NCBI GenBank assembly: GCA_964533215.1
Contig: CAZHLJ010000001.1
Location: forward strand, 1-64,000
DNA: 64,000 nt
DNA from: Bact-08 sp964533215
GTDB taxonomy: Bacteria > Bacteroidota > Bacteroidia > Bacteroidales > UBA932
Reading direction: 5' to 3'
Within the stretch, counting starts at the first letter, position 1. The number at the start of each line of letters is the position of its first letter. Of the stretch, positions 34,177 through 43,909 are shown piece after piece. The position numbers and the translations under genes were made by a program. The notes under the pieces are model-generated. The model saw nothing but the letters and a program-made list of their open reading frames with translations. It had not been told where the DNA came from and searched no databases.

Positions 34177-34881
34177 CTATTTATAGCTCTCTTTTTCCGG
34201 CTCAATAAGTTTTTTATCTTTATCCAACTTGAATACCAGGTAGGTAATTGCCATTCCCTGTGCAAGAAAGCTCTCTTCATAATGGGTTTTGATAGAAAGT
34301 TTCTCGTCTGCACGTCCGCTTCCATAGATATCCCTGTTAGCTTCAACTATCTCCAGACCATTGGTTTTGGCCATAGCCTCAGTGTATTTGTGAAGAAACA
34401 GACTGTCGGTTTTTAGGTGAATAAGACCATTGGGTACAAGAAAAGATCTGTATCTTTCCAGGAATCTCGTACAAGTTAGCCTTTTGTTATCTCTGTTTAT
34501 CTGCGGATCTGCAAAGGTTACCCATATTTCAGATATCTCTTCCGGTCCAAAAAGCCACTCTATGAATTCAATACGGCATCTTACAAAAGCGACATTTGCA
34601 AGAGACTCTTCAACAGCACTCTTTGCACCCCTCCATAGCCTTGCACCTTTGATGTCTATTCCCATAAAATTAATGTCCGGATATTTCCTGGCCATTTCAA
34701 CAGTATATTCACCCCGTCCGCACCCCAGCTCAAGAACGATTGGATTTTCGTTCTTAAACACCTCGCTATGCCATTTACCTTTGAGCTTATAATCTTTTCT
34801 GAAAATCTCTTCAAATTCCGGCTGAAAGAGACACCCGAAGGTTTCATTCTCTGCAAATCTCTTTATTTTATCCTTTCCCAT
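34177..34881 (-). CDS. trmB: tRNA (guanine-N7)-methyltransferase
   Basis: TrmB methylates G46 in the variable loop of many tRNAs, using S-adenosylmethionine. The 234-residue protein shows VLELGCGRGEYTVEMA (SAM site) and NFMGIDIKGAR, then FADPQINRDN KRLT, where the usual DPWPKxRHxKRR motif is replaced, as is common in Bacteroidetes. It is the last gene of a five-gene minus-strand operon and starts nine bases after gldH. Confidence 0.93.
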   Translation of the reverse strand: MGKDKIKRFAENETFGCLFQPEFEEIFRKDYKLKGKWHSEVFKNENPIVLELGCGRGEYTVEMARKYPDINFMGIDIKGARLWRGAKSAVEESLANVAFVRCRIEFIEWLFGPEEISEIWVTFADPQINRDNKRLTCTRFLERYRSFLVPNGLIHLKTDSLFLHKYTEAMAKTNGLEIVEANRDIYGSGRADEKLSIKTHYEESFLAQGMAITYLVFKLDKDKKLIEPEKESYK

Positions 34882-34890
34882 TAGACCTGT

Positions 34891-35316
34891 TTAATTTCTC
34901 TTAAGAGTTAGTTCAAAATTATTGATATTGTCTAAATTATTCCTTACCGACAAATGTGAAACAGAGAACACCCATAGGCCTCTCCTTGGAAAAGCCACAT
35001 TCTTACGACAAATCCACATATAGTCCCTCCACACGCCGCTTTTAGCTTTTGCCACAGGCCTGTAATTATCATTTGAAGCGATTGAAAAAGACAATGTATC
35101 CCGGAATCTGTTACCGTCAGGAGACAATATGGTAAGTACAAAGGGCAATTCCTCTCCTTTAAAGCCTGGCAATAACCTTGCATATAAAAGCACATCGTAC
35201 CTTGCAAGAGAATCGTCTACCCTGAAACGGAACTTCTGGTGTATCTCACACTTGTTGTTACAGGAAACCAGAGCAAAAAAGAAAATCAGCAGAAATAAAC
35301 TATTTTTTATTTTCAT
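34891..35316 (-). CDS. gldH: GldH family lipoprotein
   Basis: A 141-residue lipoprotein with lipobox FFALVSC and the GldH-type body (FRVDDSLARYDVLLYARLL; RGLWVFSVSHLSVRNNLDNI). GldH is needed for gliding in flavobacteria; many non-gliding Bacteroidales keep it, so its presence does not prove motility. The start was set at MKIKNSLFL, which gives the signal sequence; it overlaps the ricT 3' end by 17 bases. Operon position between ricT and trmB is typical of the phylum. Confidence 0.85.
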   Translation of the reverse strand: MKIKNSLFLLIFFFALVSCNNKCEIHQKFRFRVDDSLARYDVLLYARLLPGFKGEELPFVLTILSPDGNRFRDTLSFSIASNDNYRPVAKAKSGVWRDYMWICRKNVAFPRRGLWVFSVSHLSVRNNLDNINNFELTLKRN

Positions 35317-36451
35317 TACCCCTTCTTGGAGATTTATTTGGCCTGTTCTTCCGTTGTTTTGGTCTTGACATCTCATCAAATCTGGATATGCTTCCCTCTC
35401 CTACTGCGCTCTTGAATTCAGGAGACTTTTCATTTGTAGGGTTCAGGTTAGAAACCTTGACCCCTCTCTTGTTAAGTTTTATTATCTCCTTAACCCTTTC
35501 CACATCTAATGGGAACATATTAGCCATGCTGTTCTGTTCGTAAGAAAACCACATTACCCCTTTTAGTGTGTCAGTCTTAACCAAATAGGCAAAACCATCC
35601 TCCGTCTCCAGTGGAGCCTTTACATATGGTATACCTGAGTGGGCATCTATGTATACAGCTGCCTCGTAATTTATACAGCACTTCAATTTGCTGCACTGGC
35701 CTGCAAGTTTCTGAGGATTTAGCGAGAGATCCTGACTTCTGGCAGCCTGCGTTGTTATTGATTGAAATTCAGACATATATCTTGCACAACACAACTCCTG
35801 TCCACAAACGCCTATTCCACCTATCAACCCTGCCTCTTGTCTTGCTCCAATCTGACGCATCTCAATGCGGATTCTGAACTCATCTGCAAAAAGTCTTATC
35901 AATTGCCTGAAATCCACCCTTTCGTCAGCTATATAATAAAATATAGCCTTTGTGCCATCTCCCTGGAACTCGACGTCTCCAATTTTCATATTTAGATTGA
36001 GAGAAGCTGCAATCTGCCTTGAGCGGATCATGGTCTTATGCTCCTTTGCTATTGCCTCCTGCCACCTCTCTATATCCAAGGTTTTAGCCTTACGGTATAT
36101 TTTTTTAAACTCAGTATTTCTTGGATCTACATTGTTTCTTCTAAGTTGTGCAAGAATAACTGGCCCCGAGAGTGTAATGATTCCCACATCATGACCATTT
36201 GTAGCCTCAACAGTTACAATATCACCGACTTCAAGAAGTTGCCCGGATGTGTTTTTATAGAATGCCTTACGCGTATTTTTAAACCGCACTTCAAAGAGAT
36301 CCTTTGTCAGCTCCTCAGGCAGCCCTTCAAGCCAGTCGAAAACACCTAGTTTACAACACCCCGGCCTGTAGCCGATCTTTAGTTCTCCTTCGTTTGTCCT
36401 TTGCGCCGAACAACCACGGGAACAGTCAAATATAGTATTATCTTTATCCAT
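35300..36451 (-). CDS. ricT: PSP1/RicT family protein
   Basis: A 383-residue protein with the PSP1 C-terminal domain (VGDIVTVEATNGHDVGIITLSGP) and the Cys-rich RicT core: GGIGVCGQELCCARY, then LAGQCSKLKCCINYE, likely iron-sulfur ligands. In Firmicutes RicT works in the Y-complex with RNase Y; in Bacteroidetes the partner is not known. The C-terminal tail is a basic, disordered stretch (RPKQRKNRPNKSPRRGNENKK-like). A minus-strand TATCTTTG box overlaps the holB end and could give it its own transcript. Confidence 0.9.
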   Translation of the reverse strand: MDKDNTIFDCSRGCSAQRTNEGELKIGYRPGCCKLGVFDWLEGLPEELTKDLFEVRFKNTRKAFYKNTSGQLLEVGDIVTVEATNGHDVGIITLSGPVILAQLRRNNVDPRNTEFKKIYRKAKTLDIERWQEAIAKEHKTMIRSRQIAASLNLNMKIGDVEFQGDGTKAIFYYIADERVDFRQLIRLFADEFRIRIEMRQIGARQEAGLIGGIGVCGQELCCARYMSEFQSITTQAARSQDLSLNPQKLAGQCSKLKCCINYEAAVYIDAHSGIPYVKAPLETEDGFAYLVKTDTLKGVMWFSYEQNSMANMFPLDVERVKEIIKLNKRGVKVSNLNPTNEKSPEFKSAVGEGSISRFDEMSRPKQRKNRPNKSPRRGNENKK

Positions 36452-36456
36452 AATTT

Positions 36457-37584
36457 TTACAAAGATAGAAAAAAGCGATTACTAAGATCAGCGAATATGT
36501 ATTTTGAATTTACATTCCTGTCAATATCTGCAAGCGCTCTGTTAATTGCATCATAACCCTTGGGATAGAAGGAGGGCTTAATCCTTTTTGCCCAGTACAT
36601 TACAATTGTCTTTTGGGACGTGGGCGTGTTGGAGATCCCATCAGCTCCGAGGCTTATCATATAGACTCGCCTTATAAATTCGAGGGCATACTGACAAAAT
36701 TGTTTCTGTCTCTCTCTTCCTGACGAGGAAATTTCCTCCCATGTTGAGATTACGCTGACCATATCCTTTCCTGCACAACCTTCCAGCAGCTTCAAAAGAA
36801 GTCCCTGATGAACACTGATATCTATAGAATCCTTTATCAAATCCCTAGCCTTGCTTATACTGCCTCCGGATATCTTTGCCCAGAAGCAACCATCTTCTTC
36901 AGGGATAGAAAATTCAGCAGCAAGTTTCTGTCCAAGCTCTTCTGTCTCCAAAGGATTTACCCTGATTATCTGACATCTAGATAGTATTGTCGTGATTATC
37001 TTTTCGGGAGCCTGACTTATCATAAATATATAGGTTCCGGCAGGCGGCTCCTCTATCAGCTTAAGCAACTTATTGGCTGCCTCCTGATTCATCCGCTCAG
37101 GAAGCCATACTATCATATATTTCTCACCTCCCTCAAAAGACCTGAGACTAAGTTTTTTCAAGACTAGATTCGCCTCATTAACTCCTATAAGGCCAAGTTT
37201 GTTTTCCACCCCAATTTTGTCATACCACTCCTGCTCAGTCATATCAGGATTTTCAACGACAGAATTCCTCCAAGTATCAATAAAGTGGTCACTGACCGGC
37301 TTCTTATCTGATGTTATCTTCTTGGTGTTGTTTACAGGAAGTGCAAAATGGAGATCAGGATGTATCAGTTTCTGAAACTTGTTGCATGTAGGACATGTCC
37401 CACAAGAGTCATTTTCATTCTTATTAGGACATGAGTTGTATTGAGCAAATGCAAGCGCAAGTGAAAGAGCACCATATCCCTGATCTTCGCAAAAAAGCAT
37501 GGCATGACTTACCCTCCCCTCATTGGAAAGGTTTATGAGTTGAGCTTTAAGCTTTTGATGACCGACAATTGAGGAAAATTTCAT
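36457..37584 (-). CDS. holB: DNA polymerase III delta-prime subunit
   Basis: A clamp-loader subunit of the AAA+ fold, 375 residues. The zinc-finger Cys cluster (CPNKNENDSCGTCPTCNKF) and the SRC-type motif LSRCQIIRV are present. The P-loop is degenerate (EDQGYGALSLA), as in delta-prime subunits that do not bind ATP. It helps load the sliding clamp for replication. Five bases separate it from ricT, and 11 from the upstream U32 peptidase gene. Confidence 0.92.
   Translation of the reverse strand: MKFSSIVGHQKLKAQLINLSNEGRVSHAMLFCEDQGYGALSLALAFAQYNSCPNKNENDSCGTCPTCNKFQKLIHPDLHFALPVNNTKKITSDKKPVSDHFIDTWRNSVVENPDMTEQEWYDKIGVENKLGLIGVNEANLVLKKLSLRSFEGGEKYMIVWLPERMNQEAANKLLKLIEEPPAGTYIFMISQAPEKIITTILSRCQIIRVNPLETEELGQKLAAEFSIPEEDGCFWAKISGGSISKARDLIKDSIDISVHQGLLLKLLEGCAGKDMVSVISTWEEISSSGRERQKQFCQYALEFIRRVYMISLGADGISNTPTSQKTIVMYWAKRIKPSFYPKGYDAINRALADIDRNVNSKYIFADLSNRFFLSL
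36460..36467 (-). promoter_or_regulatory. Possible internal promoter (TATCTTTG) before ricT
   Basis: A full TAnnTTTG match on the minus strand begins 16 bases before the ricT start and overlaps the holB 3' end. No -33 element is clear, so this could be chance. Confidence 0.3.
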
Positions 37585-37595
37585 GCCTGACTATT

Positions 37596-39443
37596 TTAGC
37601 CAAAGATAACCATTTCACAGTTTTTACAATCAAAGCTTAAGCGATATCTCTTCCCGTTGTTCTCAAGAAACAGAGGTTCATCTATTTTTCTTGCCGTTTT
37701 TTCTTTAAGGCAAAAACCTAATTCGAATCTTATACAGTATTTGCATCTCATAAGCTCTGCCTCTGCCGGAGCAGAGATTTCATAAGCATCTTCTGTGCCG
37801 GCAACACCAAGAGACCTGTACAACTCTCTTGAAAGAGCGTTGGATATATTTGCTCTATAATCAAGATAAATTCCACTATATAGCTTACTATCCAGCAACT
37901 TGCCCCGTAGATCCGACTCAATCAGGCTCTTTTGTTCTTGCCTTTTCCTCTCCCTGCCAATGTTCAATTCAGCGGCAAGAGTCCTTCTACTTTCATTAAG
38001 AGTTGCTGCAGGATAGAACATAAGTTTGTCTGCTTCCAGCCTTCTTAGATTAAATTTGTAGATGTCAGATGTCTTGCCAAGTTGACTGGCGATGCTTTGC
38101 CTTGCCAGTTCTTCGTTTCTGGCAATATCCGCACTTTCACCCGGTTCGGTCTGGGCACAAATCCCATCCTCGCTTTCACACTTTATTATAGTCTTGCCAT
38201 TTATGCTGAAGAATTCAACCCCAACCTCAATCAATCGTTTTGGCATATTCTGTTCCAGCTCCTTTTCAAAAGCAAGGTTGTAGTTCCTGTATATTTGAGA
38301 TCCTAAAGGAATTGTCAAAGGTTCATTTGTTGTCACCGTATTTTGTGTCGTGATACTAGCCCTTGCACCCAGCACTTTGCCTTTTGGGGTTATAAAACAT
38401 AGCCCGTCGCCATTCCCTATCTTGATATCTGATTTGTAACCGAACATAAGATTTCCTGCTTTCTGCTCAATCACATTTTCCACTTTACCTATATATTCAC
38501 CTATTGATTTGGCACTTTCACGGCTCTGCCACTTTCCCCTCTCCCCTGTAATAAACAAATTTGTATACCCTCTATTGAATGTCAGCTCGGGTCTTGGAGT
38601 GAAGCCTCCCCACAATTTTCCACTAGAGGAGGCCTTATATTCCTCCCTTCCGGAGATGAAACTATCAATGACCCCTCTGTAGTACCTTACAATATTCTTT
38701 ATGTAAGATATATTCTTAAGCCTTCCCTCGATCTTGAATGACGATATACCTGCATCCACCAAATTCGGAATGTATCCGCTCAGGTTAAGATCCTTCAGCG
38801 AAAGCAAGGCCTTTTCCCTAAACAGCACGTCGCCATTTCCATCAATCAGGTTATAGGTGGAACGGCACGCTTGAGCACAAACTCCCCTGTTGGCGCTTCT
38901 TCCTGTTGCCTTGGCACTGAGGTAGCATTGACCGCTGTAAGAGACACAGAGGGCTCCATGTATGAAAGACTCAAGCTCAACGCCTACTGATTCCCTTATC
39001 TCCTTTATCTGCTGTAACGAAAGCTCCCTTGCAAGAATCAACCTGCTGAATCCAAGGGATTCCAGTAATTTTGCCTGAGCCACATCTCTAATGTTTGTCT
39101 GAGTGGAAGCGAAGAGTGGGATTGGGGGTAAATCCATGTTTAGCAGGCCCATATCCTGAATAATAAGAGCGTCACAGCCTGCCCTCCAAGCTTGATGAGC
39201 CAGTTCAACAGCCTCTTCCATCTCATTTTGAAAGAGTATAGTGTTGAGAGTCATATATACCTTGGCACGATATCTGTGTGCGTATGAAGCCAATGATTCA
39301 ATATCTTCAATCGGATTTCCGGCAGCCTCTCTTGCTCCAAAGGATGGCCCGGCAATATAGAGAGCATCGGCGCCACAATTTATGGCAGCTATGCCTATAT
39401 CTCTGTTTTTGGCCGGTGCCAGCAGTTCAAGTTCCTTTTTCAT
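37596..39443 (-). CDS. Peptidase U32 family protein
   Basis: A 615-residue cytoplasmic protein with the U32 signature ELESFIHGALCVSYSGQCYLSA, preceded by ELLAPAKNRDIGIAAINCGADALYIAGP. It has the C-terminal extension of the long Bacteroidetes type (DUF3656-like). Despite the peptidase name, related proteins such as RlhA modify RNA with an iron-sulfur cluster, using Cys residues like the CAQACRSTY and RCKYCIRF groups here. The start was set at MKKELELLAPAKN; a 13-codon in-frame extension has no support. It heads the operon and has the best promoter in the window. Confidence 0.9.
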   Translation of the reverse strand: MKKELELLAPAKNRDIGIAAINCGADALYIAGPSFGAREAAGNPIEDIESLASYAHRYRAKVYMTLNTILFQNEMEEAVELAHQAWRAGCDALIIQDMGLLNMDLPPIPLFASTQTNIRDVAQAKLLESLGFSRLILARELSLQQIKEIRESVGVELESFIHGALCVSYSGQCYLSAKATGRSANRGVCAQACRSTYNLIDGNGDVLFREKALLSLKDLNLSGYIPNLVDAGISSFKIEGRLKNISYIKNIVRYYRGVIDSFISGREEYKASSSGKLWGGFTPRPELTFNRGYTNLFITGERGKWQSRESAKSIGEYIGKVENVIEQKAGNLMFGYKSDIKIGNGDGLCFITPKGKVLGARASITTQNTVTTNEPLTIPLGSQIYRNYNLAFEKELEQNMPKRLIEVGVEFFSINGKTIIKCESEDGICAQTEPGESADIARNEELARQSIASQLGKTSDIYKFNLRRLEADKLMFYPAATLNESRRTLAAELNIGRERKRQEQKSLIESDLRGKLLDSKLYSGIYLDYRANISNALSRELYRSLGVAGTEDAYEISAPAEAELMRCKYCIRFELGFCLKEKTARKIDEPLFLENNGKRYRLSFDCKNCEMVIFG

Positions 39444-39451
39444 AATCTTAG

Positions 39452-39483
39452 CAAATTTACCACAAAAACAAAAATTTAGCAAA
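39452..39483 (-). promoter_or_regulatory. Promoter of the U32-holB-ricT-gldH-trmB operon
   Basis: On the minus strand TTTG (39483-39480) and TAAATTTG (39459-39452) are spaced by 20 bases, a full match to the Bacteroidetes consensus. The -7 box ends eight bases before the start codon. Confidence 0.75.
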
Positions 39484-39490
39484 ACATAAC

Positions 39491-39498
39491 TATATTTG
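39491..39498 (+). promoter_or_regulatory. -7 box (TATATTTG) of the M16 protease gene
   Basis: A full TAnnTTTG match 30 bases before the chosen start, back to back with the U32 operon promoter. It supports the later start codon. Confidence 0.55.
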
Positions 39499-39528
39499 CT
39501 TACAATATTAAAAAATCAATCAATCAAA

Positions 39529-42345
39529 ATGAAAAAACTATTATTATTAGCAGCATTTTTTGCTCTAACAATAGCTTCAACCGCTCAGGCTCCACAAACC
39601 TTGCCTTTGGATCCAAAAGTCAGGACAGGTAAGTTGGATAATGGCCTAACTTACTTTGTTGCAAAAAACACAGAGCCCAAAGGACAGGCTGAATTTTACA
39701 TTGCACAAAAGGTTGGATCTATCCTCGAAGAGGAAAACCAAAGAGGACTTGCTCACTTTCTTGAACACATGTGCTTCAACGGCACCAAGAATTTCCCCGG
39801 CAACGGCATTATCTCTTATCTTGAAAAAATAGGGGTAAAATTCGGAGCAGACCTTAATGCATACACAGCAATAGACCAGACTGTCTACAATATTTCCAAT
39901 GTGCCTGTAAAAAGACAGGGCATAATAGACTCTTGTCTGCTTATTCTCTATGACTGGTCTTGCGCAGTAAATCTTTATGACAAAGACATTGAAGACGAAA
40001 GAGGCGTTATCAGAGAAGAGCTTCGTACAAGGAGCAGTGCTCAGATGAGAATGTTGGAAACCATGCTGCCGGAAATAATGCCTGACAGCAAATATGCTTA
40101 CAGACTTCCAGGCGGCCTTGTAAAGGTCATCGACTCTTTCACCCCTGCTGAACTTAAATCATATTACAAGAAATGGTACAGGCCAGATCTACAAGGTATT
40201 ATTGTTGTAGGCGACATTGACCCAATAGCAGTTGAAAACCAGATCAAGTCTCTTTTCAACTCTATTCCATTACAAAAAGACGCAGCTCAAAGAACAGAGT
40301 TCCAGGTTCCTGATACTAAAGAGGCTCTTGTCTCTGTTACTAATGACCCTGAAGCTACATCAACCGGCGTATCACTCATGTTCAAACAGGATGTACTGCC
40401 AAAAGAGTTCAGGCCAACCGCTGCCTCTTTGGTGGTAGATTATATGAATAACATGGTTGTAAGTATGTTGAACTCACGCTTGCAGGATATAGCTATGAAG
40501 GCCGATGCTCCTTTCACAGGTGCTTCTGCATCATATGGCGACTTTATCGTTTCAAATACAAAAAAAGTATTTAACATAGATGCCGATGCTCGTGACGGAG
40601 AATATGCAAGAGCTCTTAAGGCTATTGTGAACGAATCTGAAAAGGTAAGACAATTCGGGTTCACACAAACTGAGTATGACAGAGCAAAAGCTAATTTCAA
40701 CAGCTCAATGGATGAGCTTTACAACGAGAGAGAGAAACAGAAGAACGGATTCTACGTAAAGCAGATACTAAACTACTTCCTTACAGGCAACGCAATGCCT
40801 GGAATTGAGATGGAGTATAAGATTATGCAACAGATTACTCCTAATATACCGCTAGACAAGATAAATGAGTACGCCAAGTCTCTTCCAAAGAATGAGAATC
40901 TGGCAATTGCAGTCATGATGCCTAAAAAAGATGGATTGGCAATACCAACCAAGGAAGAGGTTAAGGAAACATATGATAATGCACTTAAAGACGTAGTAGA
41001 GCCTTACAAAGAGACTCTATCAAACGAACCTCTGGTTCCTGTTGCTCCTACTGCCGGCAAAGTTGTGAAAGAGCTTAAAGAGCCTATCACCGGTGCTACT
41101 ATCTGGAATCTATCTAATGGTGCAACCGTAATTGTCAAAAAAACCGATTTCAAGCAAGATGAGATACTGTTCTCAGCTCAAAGTCGTGGTGGTTTCTCTC
41201 TCTTTGACAAGTCCGATATAATAAGCACAAAAATCGTAGGTGATGTCATCTCCTTGGGAGGTTTAGGAAAATTCAGTGCAACAGACCTGCAAAAAGTGAT
41301 GGCAGGCAAAAATGCCGGCGTATCCCGTTCAATAGGCGCTTCAACAGAGGGTTTATCCGGCTCGTCTACACCAAAGGATATCGAATCTCTAATGCAGCTT
41401 GTATACCTTAGCTTTACTGCTATCAGACAAGATGACGACGCATATAAATCGTATGTCAGCCGCTTGAAGACACAACTTCAAAATGCCGAAGCCGATCCGA
41501 GCACCGCTTTTTCCGACACTTTGCAAAAAATCATGTTTAACAACAACCCTTATAGCAAGAGGCTTACTATGGATATGCTTGAGAAGGCAGACTACGCAAA
41601 GACATTGGAACTTGCAAGAGCAAGGTTTGCAAATGCAGCTGACTTCACTTTCACATTTGTAGGCAATGTTGATATTGCAACCCTTAAACCACTGGTAGAG
41701 ACATATATCGGATCTCTTCCTGCCAACAAGGCGAAGAAAGAGGATTGGAAAAATATTGGTACAGTTCCGGTAAAAGGTAATATTGTAAACCATTTCAACA
41801 AAGAGATGAAGACTCCTAAGGCTACTGTTTATACAGTCATGACCGGTAAGGTTCCTTATACTGTTGAAAACATAATTATGGCAAATATCATGAAACAGGT
41901 GTTTGACATTGTATTTACAAAGACAATCCGTGAAGAGGAAGGTGGCACATATGGTGTTGGTGTGAAGATGGGAATTAACTACTATCCAGAGGACTATTTC
42001 ACATTCCTTTATGGTTTTGACACAGACGTGAAGCTGTCGGAAAAGCTGCTCAACAGAGCGCACCTTGAGATAAAAAATGTAATCGAAAAGGGTATCAGTG
42101 AGAACGACTTCGCAAAGATCATCGAATATATGCAGAAGAATTATACTCAAAACCAGAGAGAGAACGGATACTGGCTTTCTGTAATTGGCACAAGATACCT
42201 GTTAGGAAAAGACTTTTACACAACATATGAATCTACTTTGAAATCCATGACTCCTGCCAAGGTGCAGAATTTTATAAAAGAGACATTAAGTCAAGGTAAT
42301 CAGATAGAGGTAATAATGAATGGCGTAGCTGCCGAAAACAAATAG
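39529..42345 (+). CDS. Secreted M16 family zinc metalloprotease
   Basis: A 938-residue exported pitrilysin-type protease. After the signal peptide (MKKLLLLAAFFALTIASTAQ) the first M16 domain carries the inverted zinc motif HFLEH (His76, Glu79, His80) and the distal Glu in EDERGVIREEL. The second half is a catalytically silent M16 repeat (FANAADFTFTFVGNVDIATL), so one polypeptide forms both halves of the clam-shell. It probably degrades peptides in the periplasm. Length fits the family. The DUF3109 gene follows after 15 bases. Confidence 0.95.
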   Translation: MKKLLLLAAFFALTIASTAQAPQTLPLDPKVRTGKLDNGLTYFVAKNTEPKGQAEFYIAQKVGSILEEENQRGLAHFLEHMCFNGTKNFPGNGIISYLEKIGVKFGADLNAYTAIDQTVYNISNVPVKRQGIIDSCLLILYDWSCAVNLYDKDIEDERGVIREELRTRSSAQMRMLETMLPEIMPDSKYAYRLPGGLVKVIDSFTPAELKSYYKKWYRPDLQGIIVVGDIDPIAVENQIKSLFNSIPLQKDAAQRTEFQVPDTKEALVSVTNDPEATSTGVSLMFKQDVLPKEFRPTAASLVVDYMNNMVVSMLNSRLQDIAMKADAPFTGASASYGDFIVSNTKKVFNIDADARDGEYARALKAIVNESEKVRQFGFTQTEYDRAKANFNSSMDELYNEREKQKNGFYVKQILNYFLTGNAMPGIEMEYKIMQQITPNIPLDKINEYAKSLPKNENLAIAVMMPKKDGLAIPTKEEVKETYDNALKDVVEPYKETLSNEPLVPVAPTAGKVVKELKEPITGATIWNLSNGATVIVKKTDFKQDEILFSAQSRGGFSLFDKSDIISTKIVGDVISLGGLGKFSATDLQKVMAGKNAGVSRSIGASTEGLSGSSTPKDIESLMQLVYLSFTAIRQDDDAYKSYVSRLKTQLQNAEADPSTAFSDTLQKIMFNNNPYSKRLTMDMLEKADYAKTLELARARFANAADFTFTFVGNVDIATLKPLVETYIGSLPANKAKKEDWKNIGTVPVKGNIVNHFNKEMKTPKATVYTVMTGKVPYTVENIIMANIMKQVFDIVFTKTIREEEGGTYGVGVKMGINYYPEDYFTFLYGFDTDVKLSEKLLNRAHLEIKNVIEKGISENDFAKIIEYMQKNYTQNQRENGYWLSVIGTRYLLGKDFYTTYESTLKSMTPAKVQNFIKETLSQGNQIEVIMNGVAAENK

Positions 42346-42360
42346 TAAATTCAATTAAGA

Positions 42361-42954
42361 ATGGCTGAAACATCTATAATAGAAATTGGTAATATCCTGG
42401 TATCCTCCGCAATAATTACAGAAAAATTTGCATGTGACTATCCTAAGTGTCATGGAGTATGCTGTATCATTGGGGACAGCGGAGCACCAATATCTGAAAA
42501 TGAATCAAGCCTTCTTAAAGATGAATTTAACAATATTTCAAGGCATATGAGACCGGAAGGGATCCGCTCCGTTGAGGAGCAGGGTCCCTCTGTCATTGAT
42601 ATTGATGGCGATTTAGTAACACCGCTGATAGGTGGAGAAGAGTGCGCATATACACTTTTCGACAAAGAAGACAACTGTTTCTGCGCCATCGAGGTGGCAC
42701 ACAAAGCCGGCGAATGCAAATTCAAGAAGCCGATATCATGCTGGCTTTATCCAATAAGAGTTTCTACATTGTCGAACGGAATGACAGCTCTGAACCTTCA
42801 TGAATGGCATATCTGTCTCGATGCTTTTGCAAAAGGCAAAAAAGATGGGGTCCCCGTATACAAGTTTTTACGGGAACCCCTTATCTTTGCTTTTGGCGAA
42901 GAGTTCTATAATCAATTAGAATTTTTTCATACCAATCTGTTTCCAACGTATTGA
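42361..42954 (+). CDS. DUF3109 family Cys-rich protein
   Basis: A 197-residue cytoplasmic protein with a conserved Cys pattern: CDYPKCHGVCC near 25-36, C in GEECAYTLF, NCFCAIEVAHKAGEC, and ISCWLYPIRV. The pattern resembles the YkgJ zinc/iron-sulfur proteins, so a metal cluster is probable. Function is unknown. Its last 28 bases overlap the convergent polyprenyl synthase gene. Confidence 0.88.
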   Translation: MAETSIIEIGNILVSSAIITEKFACDYPKCHGVCCIIGDSGAPISENESSLLKDEFNNISRHMRPEGIRSVEEQGPSVIDIDGDLVTPLIGGEECAYTLFDKEDNCFCAIEVAHKAGECKFKKPISCWLYPIRVSTLSNGMTALNLHEWHICLDAFAKGKKDGVPVYKFLREPLIFAFGEEFYNQLEFFHTNLFPTY

Positions 42955-43901
42955 GCCAGATCAAGCAGATCTCTTTTATAGAGAGAATCTTTAAGCACTG
43001 ATAGAGAATCTGCAGCTTTAATACAATATTCTGTAAGTATGCTTTGTGCCTGTTCAAGACCAGAATATCTGTCTATTATCGTGGCAGCCTCTATAACAAG
43101 CCTGTCATCATCCTTATCTGATTCTCTCAAAATCTTCAGAAAATAATTCTTTTCACTCTCGGTAGCTGACTTTAGTGCACAAATAAGTGGAAGTGTGATT
43201 TTCTTCTCTTTGATATCTCCTCCTGTAGGTTTTCCCGTATTAAGATCCGGCATATAGTCAAAAATATCGTCTCTTATCTGGAATGCTATACCTAAGTTTT
43301 TAGCATAGCTCTCCATACAGTCAATCGTTTTCTTATCTTTTACCACTGTGTACACAGCACTCTTTATGGCAGCCACAAAAAGACTTGCTGTTTTACTATA
43401 GATTATATAATAATAATCCTCTTCTGTAGTATCCAAACTTTCAGCCTTTTGCATCTGAAAAAGTTCACCTTCTGAGAGGTCCGTTACTGTTTTTGTAAAG
43501 AACTGCAAAATTTCAGGACTATGCTCCTTAACCAGAAGGTACAGCGCCTTTGCAAGCCAATAGTCTCCTGTAAGAATAGAGGCTGCCGGACTGTATGTAG
43601 TCTGAACGGTAGGAGCACCTCTCCTATGAGAAGCATCGTCAGCGACATCGTCGTGAAGTAAAGTTGCTGTGTGAAACATCTCCGAAATCACAGCACATGA
43701 TATGGAGTGATCATTGATATTGCCGCACGCCTTTGCAGATAGTATACTTAACAGAGGTCTTATCTGCTTCCCTTTATTGTCCAGCAGATAGGAGTTTATC
43801 GTGTTAAGCAGGGTGACATTGCTGTCAAGAGTCTCCTTCATTAGTTTCTGGAAACTCAGCCATTCTTGCTCAATATCGCTTTTAATATCTTTAATATTCA
43901 T
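42927..43901 (-). CDS. Polyprenyl diphosphate synthase
   Basis: A 324-residue all-helical trans-prenyltransferase. Two Asp-rich motifs are present: LLHDDVADDASHRRG (first, with the DDxxDD form) and FQIRDDIFDY (second), plus GDYWLAKAL. It makes the long isoprenoid chain for menaquinone or similar. The bulky or small residue before the first motif that sets the chain length cannot be judged safely by eye. It is the last of four co-directed genes (trxA, OMP, LOG, this one). Confidence 0.93.
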   Translation of the reverse strand: MNIKDIKSDIEQEWLSFQKLMKETLDSNVTLLNTINSYLLDNKGKQIRPLLSILSAKACGNINDHSISCAVISEMFHTATLLHDDVADDASHRRGAPTVQTTYSPAASILTGDYWLAKALYLLVKEHSPEILQFFTKTVTDLSEGELFQMQKAESLDTTEEDYYYIIYSKTASLFVAAIKSAVYTVVKDKKTIDCMESYAKNLGIAFQIRDDIFDYMPDLNTGKPTGGDIKEKKITLPLICALKSATESEKNYFLKILRESDKDDDRLVIEAATIIDRYSGLEQAQSILTEYCIKAADSLSVLKDSLYKRDLLDLAQYVGNRLV

Positions 43902-43909
43902 AATAATTT

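Noticed and set aside
41389..42150. 253-codon minus-strand frame inside the M16 protease gene
   Set aside because: Antisense shadow of a well-supported gene; Cys-rich, low-complexity translation with no domain.
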